Source of the DNA: Limivivens faecihominis
Lineage (GTDB): Bacteria > Bacillota > Clostridia > Lachnospirales > Lachnospiraceae
Assembly: GCF_020686945.1 (NCBI RefSeq)
Contig: NZ_JAJEPR010000032.1
Coordinates: forward strand, 1-37,253
DNA length: 37,253 nt
Reading direction: 5' to 3'
Below, piece by piece: positions 7,196 to 13,854 of this stretch (positions within the stretch are counted from its first letter, which is position 1; the number at the start of each line of letters is the position of its first letter). The notes under the pieces were generated by a model. It ran no database searches and was not told the origin of the DNA. It was given only the letters and a program-made list of their open reading frames with translations. Both the position numbers and the translations under genes were made by a program.

Positions 7196-8518
7196 ATGTT
7201 ATTATTTGAGAACCAGAATATCGAGTTTAAGCAAGAGTATGTTCCTGACATACGAAAAGAAGTGATAGGTTTTGCAAACGCAGAAGGTGGTACGGTTTAT
7301 GTTGGCATCAGAAAAGACGGAAAAGTTTTGGGTGTAGAAGATCCAGATGGTGTGATGCTCCAGATTGTAAATTCGTTAAAGGACGCTTTGGCTCCGGATA
7401 TAATGCCCTTTGTCAGAGTTAATTCGGTGGAGATAGAAGGAAAGCAGGTTGTTGAAATTAATGTGACTACAGGAACAAATCGGCCATATTATCTTCGGGA
7501 AAAAGGATTAAAGCCTAGCGGGGTATATGTAAGAAAGGGCAGTTCTACACAACCGATGACGGAAGAAGGGATTCGGGAAATGATCCTTCAGAATAGTGGC
7601 AGATCCTTTGAATTATGTAGGAGCATGAATCAAGAATTGACTTTTCATACTCTTCAGGCAGAGATGCAGAAGCGGTTGATTGAACTTGGAACTTCACAGA
7701 TGCGAACACTCAAATTGATTGGGGAAGACGGTTTATATACAAATCTGGCGTTACTATTATCGGACCAGTGTGAGACAACCACAAAGGTAGCACTTTTTCA
7801 GGGGACGGATAAAGAAGTGTTTCGAGATAGAAAAGAATTTACAGGGTCTATTTTGAAACAGCTGGAAGAGGTTTACCAGTTTATTAATCTGCTTAATAAA
7901 ACGAAAGCAACATTTTCGGGATTAGATCGAACAGATATGAGAGATTATCCAGAAGAAGCGGTAAGAGAATCTTTATTGAATAGCATTGTTCATCGAGACT
8001 ATTCTTTCAGCGGAAGTAATCTGGTTAATATCTATGAAAATAGAATGGAATTTGTTTCTCTTGGAGGTCTTGTGTCTGGCCTGGAATTGAAATCTATTTT
8101 TCTGGGTGTCTCACAGTCAAGAAATCCAAATCTTGCGGCTGTTTTTTATCGTATGAGATTGATAGAGAGCTATGGTACGGGAATTGGGAAAATAGAACGC
8201 GCATATAAAACTTACCAATTTCAGCCGGAATTTGAGACTGCAAAGGGTGTTTTTCGTGTGACACTTCCGAATAGAAATGAGAAACAAGAGAGAGAAGAGC
8301 GGGCAAAGGATCATGTGGATACCATGGTTTCCCTGAACGAACAGAAGAGTCTCATAGTTCAGTATGCGAAGGAAAATGGCAGTGTTACGCGGAAAGAAGT
8401 AGAAGATTTGATCGGTGCAGGAACAACAAAAGCGTTCCGATTGCTCAAAGAGCTTTGTGAAGCTGGCAAACTTGAACAAAAAGGAAAGGGAAAACTGAGT
8501 ACCTACGTTATTAAATAG
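7196..8518 (+). CDS. Schlafen/AlbA-domain protein with ATPase-like fold and C-terminal winged helix
   Basis: This 440-residue protein belongs to the widespread AlbA_2 family often labelled RecG-like or transcriptional regulator. The N-terminal AlbA/Schlafen domain (about 1-120) shows NIEFKQEY and FANAEGGTVYVGIRKDG; a HATPase_c_4-like region follows with ESLLNSIVHRDYS (about 265-280) and ESYGTGIGKIERA; the last 50 residues look like a winged helix (NGSVTRKEVEDLIGAGTTKAFRLLKEL has the recognition-helix pattern). AAGGAG before ATG 7196 decides the start over an ORF extension to 7112, which would precede the transcription start. A role in gene regulation or phage response is plausible but not shown. 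Confidence 0.75.
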   Translation: MLLFENQNIEFKQEYVPDIRKEVIGFANAEGGTVYVGIRKDGKVLGVEDPDGVMLQIVNSLKDALAPDIMPFVRVNSVEIEGKQVVEINVTTGTNRPYYLREKGLKPSGVYVRKGSSTQPMTEEGIREMILQNSGRSFELCRSMNQELTFHTLQAEMQKRLIELGTSQMRTLKLIGEDGLYTNLALLLSDQCETTTKVALFQGTDKEVFRDRKEFTGSILKQLEEVYQFINLLNKTKATFSGLDRTDMRDYPEEAVRESLLNSIVHRDYSFSGSNLVNIYENRMEFVSLGGLVSGLELKSIFLGVSQSRNPNLAAVFYRMRLIESYGTGIGKIERAYKTYQFQPEFETAKGVFRVTLPNRNEKQEREERAKDHVDTMVSLNEQKSLIVQYAKENGSVTRKEVEDLIGAGTTKAFRLLKELCEAGKLEQKGKGKLSTYVIK

Positions 8519-8627
8519 TTTCCTGGATGATTACTTGACAGGGGATTGTTATTTCTGTTATGAATATCCGAAGCATAAGTATCAGGGGCATTTGAATAAA
8601 CAGAATCTTGTCAAACATTTCTCTTAA
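8517..8627 (+). pseudogene. Remnant of a NahK-like sugar kinase, C-terminal part
   Basis: In the frame of 8520 the sequence reads FLDDYLTGDCYFCYEYPKH. The intact NahK-like gene at 13855-14952 has FLDDYLTGDHYFRYEYPKH at residues 311-329: 17 of 19 residues agree while many codons differ at the third base. The frame has no start signal and runs into the left arm of the inverted repeat, stopping at 8625-8627. It is thus a diverged fragment of a paralogous kinase gene, lost except for this piece, immediately after the AlbA gene. Confidence 0.7.
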
Positions 8628-8803
8628 CTTCCTGTAAAATTAACTCTCGATTCAAAAGAATGGCTTATTTATGCGGTTTATTCAAGATATGTAGTTAATG
8701 ATATGAGAATTAATTACCTCTCGAGAGTTAACTTATAAAACAGCCACAAATCCATTATTATAAGGTTCTCGTACAGTCGAGAGTTAATTCATCAGGAAGT
8801 TAA
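8624..8803. repeat. 27-bp inverted-repeat pair with central palindrome; possible invertible element or operator array
   Basis: The left arm (8624-8650) and the right arm (8777-8803) are reverse complements except for 3 bases in a 4-nt window: TTAACTTCCTG, four bases, ATTAACTCTCGA. Between them, 8712-8732 carries a third copy of the inner motif as a near-palindrome around CTCTCGAGAG. A TATAAT on the minus strand lies at 8757-8762, with AACTCT of the right arm 17 nt away. No ORF is present. The segment lies about 600 bp before the Wzz/BY-kinase operon. Confidence 0.65.
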
Positions 8804-8875
8804 CAATGTATGAAGTTTTATGCTGGAAGTAAAGTAGAAATGCAGCTGCAGTACCTGTTAATTGTTTTAGCATAT

Positions 8876-8911
8876 ATTCAGGCGGGTGTCGTTAAAAATA
8901 CCCACCTGAAT
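8876..8911. other. Hairpin in the gap before the exopolysaccharide operon
   Basis: ATTCAGG and GGGT pair with ACCC and CCTGAAT with one C/A mismatch. No T tract follows, so I cannot call it a terminator. From 8804 to 9037 I see no gene. Confidence 0.5.
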
Positions 8912-9037
8912 CATGCCATATCTGGAGAAATACTGAAAATGGAATGCAGTCATAGTTGTGTTTGAGAAACAGAATTACTGCTTTTGAAACAATGCCATGA
9001 CCCGAATGAAATTTTTAGAGATGAGAGAGAAAAAAGT

Positions 9038-9295
9038 ATGATTTTTAAAGAAGACTATCAGTCAGATTTTTCATTCCTGTTGTTGGTGACAGTAAGAGGC
9101 TGTGTTCAGCAGTGGGAGAAAGCACCTTCCTGGTTTGCTGGCGAGACGGTGGAAGTCCTTAACCTGCTGACAAAGTTACGGGAACGGGTCTGCACCCTGG
9201 ACAGGCAGGAGACAGGATATGCCAACGATGTGGTGCAGGAAATATCAGTACTGACTGCACGGATGAAAAAATACTGCTATGGTCAGAAAAACTAA
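9038..9295 (+). CDS. Small hypothetical protein
   Basis: An 85-residue ORF from ATG 9038 (the frame extends up to a TTG at 8984 with no better ribosome site). It has a hydrophobic segment FSFLLLVTVRG near the start and helical, charged sequence after it (VEVLNLLTKLRERV, VVQEISVLTARMKKY). I do not recognise a family. It precedes the Wzz gene by 120 nt and could be regulated with it. Coding status is uncertain because the start signal, GAGAGAAAAAAG, is weak. Confidence 0.4.
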   Translation: MIFKEDYQSDFSFLLLVTVRGCVQQWEKAPSWFAGETVEVLNLLTKLRERVCTLDRQETGYANDVVQEISVLTARMKKYCYGQKN

Positions 9296-9417
9296 AACTT
9301 TTCAAATTTATTAGTGGCTTTTTCTACATAATATACTTGAAGTATTTTAAAATTCATATTACAATGACAAGAGCGATATTTTATACGCTGAAAAAGCAGG
9401 AAAGGAGAAGCGAAAAT

Positions 9418-10161
9418 TTGGTGAAGGAATCAAATAATGTACAGGAGAAAACGGCAGGGTCTTTTCTCAATAACAGACCGGAACAGTCAGGTGAAGTGAT
9501 AGATTTGCTGGAACTCTTCTGGGAACTGGTGAAGCACTGGAAGCATATTTTGCTGGCCATGCTGATCGGAGCCGTGTTGGCGGGCGTTTATTACCTGGTC
9601 GGTGTCAAACCTTCCTATCAGGCAGATGCTTCCATTTTTATTACCAACAATGAGTCTGTGATTACGGTTTCCGACCTGCAGCTGAGTTCTGAGCTGACAG
9701 AGGACTATGCCAAGATTATCAAAAGCCGTAATGTATTAAAACAGGTTATCAAGGATCTGGATCTGAATCTGGATTATCGGGCTTTAAACAGACTGGTTTC
9801 TGTTACAAACCCGGATAATTCCCATATTATTACCATTACCGTGAGCTGCGGGGATATGGAGCTGTGCAGAGATATCGCCAATTCCCTGATGAATATTGGC
9901 CTGGAGCGAATCTATCAGGTAATTGGAAGCAGTGAACCGACGATTATTGATTTTTCAGAGGCAGAATCAGTGGAGGAGATCACACCTTCCCTGACAAAGT
10001 ACCTGGCAATGGGATTGATTCTTGGAATGGTTCTTGCCTGCGGACTGGTCTGCATGATTTATCTGACAGATACCACGATTAAGACAGAAGATGATTTGAA
10101 GAAGTACCTGGGTATTCCTGTACTCAGCATTGTGCCTTACTACGAAGAGAAGGAAGAGTAA
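9418..10161 (+). CDS. Wzz/YveK-type chain-length protein, BY-kinase membrane adaptor
   Basis: The 247-residue protein has the Wzz fold order: membrane segment 1 at about 43-62 (HILLAMLIGAVLAGVYYL), an extracellular domain (DASIFITNNESVITVSDLQ), and membrane segment 2 at about 193-215 preceded by the proline-containing EEITPSLTK. In Firmicutes such proteins anchor and activate the cytoplasmic BY-kinase encoded next, and together they set polysaccharide chain length. The C-terminal cytoplasmic tail after segment 2 should contact the kinase. I place the start at TTG 9418 because AAAGGAG ends ten bases before it; GTG 9421 is an alternative. The BY-kinase gene follows after 3 nt. Confidence 0.85.
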   Translation: MVKESNNVQEKTAGSFLNNRPEQSGEVIDLLELFWELVKHWKHILLAMLIGAVLAGVYYLVGVKPSYQADASIFITNNESVITVSDLQLSSELTEDYAKIIKSRNVLKQVIKDLDLNLDYRALNRLVSVTNPDNSHIITITVSCGDMELCRDIANSLMNIGLERIYQVIGSSEPTIIDFSEAESVEEITPSLTKYLAMGLILGMVLACGLVCMIYLTDTTIKTEDDLKKYLGIPVLSIVPYYEEKEE

Positions 10162-10164
10162 CAG

Positions 10165-10953
10165 ATGGATAGAGAAAGCAATTATACAGAAAGAACATTT
10201 TTTCAGGGCCAGCCGACAGGAACCGGTTTTGAAGGAAGACGGGCAGAGATCATCCATCCCACTATTGCGGAGGTGCCTTCCCGGGTAAATGAAGCCATTA
10301 ATATTTTACGCGGTAATATCCAGCTTAGCGGCAGCAATATCAAAGCCATTGCTATTACCAGTGCGCTGGCGAACGAGGGAAAATCTTCGATTGCCTTTCG
10401 TTTTGCCAAAAGTATGGCAGGACTGGGTAAGAAGACCATCTTTATTGACTCTGATATCCGAAATTCCATTATACAGAGCCGTTACGGAATCGTTGGAAAA
10501 AAGAAAGGTCTCAGCGAGTATCTGTGCGGCAGCATCAGCAAGGACAAGATCATATACCGTACCGACGACAATTGTCTGGATATGATTTTTACGGGTGCAC
10601 TGGCCCCTAATCCCAGTGAGCTGGTATCAGGACCGCTGTTTCAGGAACTGATGGAGTATGTGCGTGGACTATATGATTATGTGATCGTGGATACCTGTCC
10701 ATTGAACCTGGTCATTGACGGCCTTCTGGTTGCCAAACAGTGCGATGGCACTGTGCTTGTAGTAGAGAGCGGAAAAACAGACCGCGCTCAGGCAGAAAAA
10801 GCCAAGCAGCAGATGCAGTATGCGGACATACGAATCCTCGGAGCCGTTCTAAACAAAGCTCCGGTACATGAGAAGCGTTATGGCTATAGTCATTATGGAT
10901 ACGGCTATGGTTATGGCTACGGATATGGTTATTATGGCGAGAAATCAAAGTAA
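10165..10953 (+). CDS. BY-kinase (CpsD/YwqD-type tyrosine kinase)
   Basis: This 262-residue bacterial tyrosine kinase has Walker A LANEGKSS at about 68-76, Walker A' TIFIDSDIR near 91, and Walker B YVIVDT near 171. It autophosphorylates a C-terminal tyrosine cluster and controls polysaccharide export with the Wzz adaptor. The tail is unusual: after HEKRYGYSHYG it becomes an alternating Gly-Tyr run (six GY pairs) encoded by near-identical 6-bp units at about 10885-10937, ending YYGEKSK. The LCP gene begins inside this tail. Stop-to-start distance from the Wzz gene is 3 nt, so they are co-translated. Confidence 0.88.
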   Translation: MDRESNYTERTFFQGQPTGTGFEGRRAEIIHPTIAEVPSRVNEAINILRGNIQLSGSNIKAIAITSALANEGKSSIAFRFAKSMAGLGKKTIFIDSDIRNSIIQSRYGIVGKKKGLSEYLCGSISKDKIIYRTDDNCLDMIFTGALAPNPSELVSGPLFQELMEYVRGLYDYVIVDTCPLNLVIDGLLVAKQCDGTVLVVESGKTDRAQAEKAKQQMQYADIRILGAVLNKAPVHEKRYGYSHYGYGYGYGYGYGYYGEKSK

Positions 10954-11983
10954 AAGAAGAAAAGGAAAGCACCGGAGACGGAAAAAGCTGTGGCGGAAGC
11001 GAATCCTGATTGGTATTTTGCTTTGCCTGGCAGCAGGTGCTGCTGCGTCAGCTTTTATCTGGTCAGAACAGAAAGAGCAAAATTCCCTGCAGGTAACAGC
11101 AGGAAATGCTCATGATGTTGGTAGCGATTACCGAAATATTCTTTACAAGGGCGAAAAATATCAGTATAATAACCGTGTGACAACCATTCTCTATGCAGGT
11201 GTGGATTCAACCGGAAAGATGGAATCAAGCGTGCAGTACAGCGATAAAGCCAGGGCAGATACAATCGCACTGGTAGTAATGGATGAGACGAATCAGAAGA
11301 TGACGATTCTCTCCATCAATCGTGATACGATGACAAAGGTTCGCAGATATACGTTGAATGGAAATGATAACGGACTGTATACAACCCATATTGGTTTTGC
11401 GTACAGTTATGGAGATGGCGGCAAGGTAAGCTGCGAAAACCTCTGCGAGGCAGTTTCGCTTCTGTTGTCGAACGTTCCTGTAAAGCGTTATGTGGTGACA
11501 AATCAGGATTCCATTCCTTATATTAACAGTCTTGTCGGTGGAATCACTCTTGTGGTTCCAAACAATGATCTGAGTAAGCTGTATCCTGAGCTGACAGCAG
11601 GAGCGGAAGTTACGCTGACTGATGAAAACGTCAAGCCTTTTCTTCAGAACCGTGATACTTCCGAGAGCTTCAGCAACGAAGGCCGTATGGAAAGACAGAA
11701 GGCCTATGTGACAGCTTATATAAACAAACTGAAGTCCATGAGTACGAAGGAGCTGGAAAAAACCTGGGATTCTCTGGATGAGATGAATGATTATCTGCAG
11801 ACCAGCATCACCAAAAATCAGTATTTAGAGCTGATAAAGACCATGCGGAAGATGGATTTCACAGAAGATAATTTTGTGATACTTCAGGGAACCGATCAGG
11901 AAGGAGAACTTCATGATGAGTTTTATGCAGATCAGGAAGCGCTTCTGGATCTGATCGTTGACCTGTTTTATAAAAAAGTATAA
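10934..11983 (+). CDS. LytR-CpsA-Psr (LCP) family glycopolymer ligase
   Basis: LCP enzymes attach wall teichoic acid or capsule from a lipid carrier to peptidoglycan. The 349-residue protein has a very basic cytoplasmic start (RRKGKHRRRKKLWRKR), one membrane segment at about 24-42 (ILIGILLCLAAGAAASAF), then the LCP domain with ARADTIALVVM and LSINRDTMTKV, the conserved Asp/Arg residues of the pyrophosphate-binding site. The start ATG 10934 overlaps the kinase gene by 20 nt and lies in its GY repeat; no other ATG fits, though its ribosome site is weak. An accessory YTTHIGFAYSYGDGG region matches the family's second block. Confidence 0.85.
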   Translation: MARNQSKRRKGKHRRRKKLWRKRILIGILLCLAAGAAASAFIWSEQKEQNSLQVTAGNAHDVGSDYRNILYKGEKYQYNNRVTTILYAGVDSTGKMESSVQYSDKARADTIALVVMDETNQKMTILSINRDTMTKVRRYTLNGNDNGLYTTHIGFAYSYGDGGKVSCENLCEAVSLLLSNVPVKRYVVTNQDSIPYINSLVGGITLVVPNNDLSKLYPELTAGAEVTLTDENVKPFLQNRDTSESFSNEGRMERQKAYVTAYINKLKSMSTKELEKTWDSLDEMNDYLQTSITKNQYLELIKTMRKMDFTEDNFVILQGTDQEGELHDEFYADQEALLDLIVDLFYKKV

Positions 11984-12014
11984 AGAGAAGTATCAAAAGA
12001 AAGGAAGGATTCTT

Positions 12015-13343
12015 ATGAAAAAGAAATATTTAAGCATTCTGCTTGCTGCAGTAACGATTACTGCAGCCATGAGTGTTTATGCAGCTCCCAGCATCAGCAC
12101 GATCATGCCGGAAGCTCCCAGAGTTGTAGAAGGCAATATATCCGCAGGCCAGAAGGTTATTGTACAGAATGTAAATACCGCAGCATATAAAAATAAAACA
12201 GTTGCTGATCTGGTGGATAAAGTAAATGATGACAGCGTCCAGATGACAATGGAAGATATCCTTACAGCACTGGGTATCAATGCGGATGAGCAGCAGGAAA
12301 CTCCTGACGGCAGAGATGTAAATCCTTCTCTTTACGAGCTGCTGACTCCTTTTGTAGATGTAGCTATTCAGGAAGGAGACAATGTAACTTATGAGAGCGA
12401 TGGCGCTATCAAAGTTACCCTGAATATTGAGGCAGCCAAAGGCGCTAAGATGGAAGATCTGCTTCTGATGCAGATTGATCAGGAGACCGGTAAAGTTTCC
12501 TTTATCCCGGCAGAGGAGCTGGATCCGGAGACCGGAGATATGACAGTTACCCTTTCGAGCCTTGGACCGGTAGCTCTGATTGGAAAGGTTCGCGTTGTAA
12601 GCAAGAAAGCAACTCCGGAGCTGTATTCCAATGAAAAGGTTGCTGAGGTTGCAGATCAGCTGAAGGATGAAGAGGCTGGCTTTGCAATGACAGATTTTGT
12701 GAAAGATTTCATGGAGACTGATGCGACAGAGATCAAAGTATCCGATGATAAGACCATCAATCCGGATGACTATGAGAGTGTAACCGAGCTGATGGATCTG
12801 GCAATTAAAGCAGGCGATACCTACAGTTACAAGATGAATGGTTATCTGAATGCCGAGGTAAACTGTGAGATCAGCAAAGTGAACTGGCAGAAGATGGTTG
12901 CCGCTGCATATCCGGATTTTGATACCGCTGCCGCTGAGACAGATCCGTCCCTTCTGGTAAATCTGGCTCCCTTTACTCTGGATGATGTTGTAGTAGCACA
13001 GGCAGATGCTGTGACTGGAGAGATGTATTATCTGACAGATGTGGAGTTTAGCTTTGCATATCCGGAGGATGAGGAAACCGAGACCGAGGTTGCTGAAACA
13101 GAAGTAGCTACAGAAGCTGAGACTGAAACAGAAGTAGCTACAGAAGCTGAGACTGAAACAGAAGCTGCAGAGAGCGAGACTGAGACCGAGGCTCTGGAGA
13201 GTAGCGAGGATAATAAGGAAGAGCTGATGACCTGGGATGTTCAGGATGAAGACAAGAAGGATGAAAAGCAGCCGAATCTGGTAATCAAAGGTAAATTTAC
13301 CGGAATGGGTCCGCTGGCAGTCTTCATGAAGAAAGCTCAGTAA
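12015..13343 (+). CDS. Secreted protein with duplicated domain and Glu/Thr-rich segment
   Basis: A 442-residue exported protein starts at ATG 12015 (AAGGAAGGA upstream) with a signal peptide, MKKKYLSILLAAVTITAAM, probably cut after VYA. Two related domains follow: one with MTMEDILTALGI, VNPSLYELLTPFVDVAIQEGD and SLGPVALIGKV; the other with FAMTDFVKDFM, INPDDYESVTELMDLAIKAGD and GMGPLAVFMKK. The pattern NPxxYExxxxxxxxAIxxGDxxxY is shared, so this is an internal duplication. A Glu/Thr run (about 355-405) is inserted before the last strand. I do not recognise the family. It lies 31 nt after the LCP gene in the same operon, so it probably acts at the wall in polysaccharide assembly or export. Confidence 0.6.
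   Translation: MKKKYLSILLAAVTITAAMSVYAAPSISTIMPEAPRVVEGNISAGQKVIVQNVNTAAYKNKTVADLVDKVNDDSVQMTMEDILTALGINADEQQETPDGRDVNPSLYELLTPFVDVAIQEGDNVTYESDGAIKVTLNIEAAKGAKMEDLLLMQIDQETGKVSFIPAEELDPETGDMTVTLSSLGPVALIGKVRVVSKKATPELYSNEKVAEVADQLKDEEAGFAMTDFVKDFMETDATEIKVSDDKTINPDDYESVTELMDLAIKAGDTYSYKMNGYLNAEVNCEISKVNWQKMVAAAYPDFDTAAAETDPSLLVNLAPFTLDDVVVAQADAVTGEMYYLTDVEFSFAYPEDEETETEVAETEVATEAETETEVATEAETETEAAESETETEALESSEDNKEELMTWDVQDEDKKDEKQPNLVIKGKFTGMGPLAVFMKKAQ
13093..13164 (+). repeat. 30-bp tandem repeat, 2.4 copies
   Basis: CTGAAACAGAAGTAGCTACA and the following ten bases occur at 13093-13122 and 13123-13152, with a partial third copy. The unit is a multiple of three, so copy-number change would keep the frame and vary the length of the ETEVATEAET linker. 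Confidence 0.85.
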
Positions 13344-13366
13344 TCGGATGAGGAAGGAATAGTTTG

Positions 13367-13702
13367 ATGTCAAGAAAAAAACGCGGACACAGACAGAAAA
13401 AGAAGAGAGTTCTATCTCAGGTGATTTACTATCTTGTCATCGTTGCTCTGGTAGCCGGAATTATCGGTATTATTGTAGTCAACAGACAGCAGAGAGCAAA
13501 ACGGGCGGAATACAAGCAGACGCTGATCAGTCAGGAAACAGAAGTTGACATCAGTGATCTGGGAGATATGATGGTAAGACCTTCTGCAGAAACAGAGACA
13601 GAGACAGAGACGGAAACAGAAACAACAAAAGCAAAAACGAAAGCTTCAAAGACACCGAAAGCAACAGAAAAAACATCCGAGGAAACAACAGAAGCACAGT
13701 AA
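13367..13702 (+). CDS. Small membrane protein with Glu-Thr-rich extracellular tail
   Basis: From ATG 13367 (AGGAAGGAA upstream) the 111-residue protein has a basic N-terminus (SRKKRGHRQKKKRV), one membrane segment at about 20-40 (YYLVIVALVAGIIGIIVV), and a tail outside the cell ending in an ETETETETET run and a Lys/Thr segment. It is the last gene of the operon, 23 nt after the secreted protein and directly before a strong terminator. I do not recognise a family; the Glu/Thr tail resembles that of the preceding secreted protein and the CnaB adhesin, so it may interact at the wall. Confidence 0.65.
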   Translation: MSRKKRGHRQKKKRVLSQVIYYLVIVALVAGIIGIIVVNRQQRAKRAEYKQTLISQETEVDISDLGDMMVRPSAETETETETETETTKAKTKASKTPKATEKTSEETTEAQ

Positions 13703-13708
13703 TATCTT

Positions 13709-13742
13709 ATGGCACCAGAGAATGATCTGGTGCCATTTTTTG
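13709..13742 (+). terminator. Terminator of the Wzz/BY-kinase/LCP operon
   Basis: ATGGCACCAGA pairs perfectly with TCTGGTGCCAT over a 6-nt loop and is followed by six T. This is the strongest terminator of the region. Confidence 0.92.
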
Positions 13743-13761
13743 AATTTCGGTTAATCTAAAC

Positions 13762-13790
13762 TTGCCATAGCTTTAATTTCTTGGTATGAT
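13762..13790 (+). promoter_or_regulatory. Promoter of the NahK-like gene
   Basis: TTGCCA (13762-13767), 17 nt, TATGAT (13785-13790). The leader is about 58 nt and ends with AAAGGAG before ATG 13855. Confidence 0.7.
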
Positions 13791-13854
13791 AGAGACGATA
13801 AGAAAGACTGTATGCAGAAAATAGTTACAGAAAAAGATAAAGGAGATTGGAAAA

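Noticed and set aside
8519..8983. A complete insertion sequence between the AlbA gene and the exopolysaccharide operon
   Set aside because: The inverted repeats enclose only about 126 bp without an ORF, and no target-site duplication is visible outside them.
13093..13164. CRISPR-like array
   Set aside because: The 30-bp units are directly adjacent without spacers and lie in frame in a coding region.
12030..13373. 447-codon open frame on the minus strand opposite the secreted-protein gene
   Set aside because: Shadow of the low-complexity coding strand; its Cys/Phe/Ile-rich composition is not protein-like, and the plus-strand gene has a signal peptide and ribosome site.
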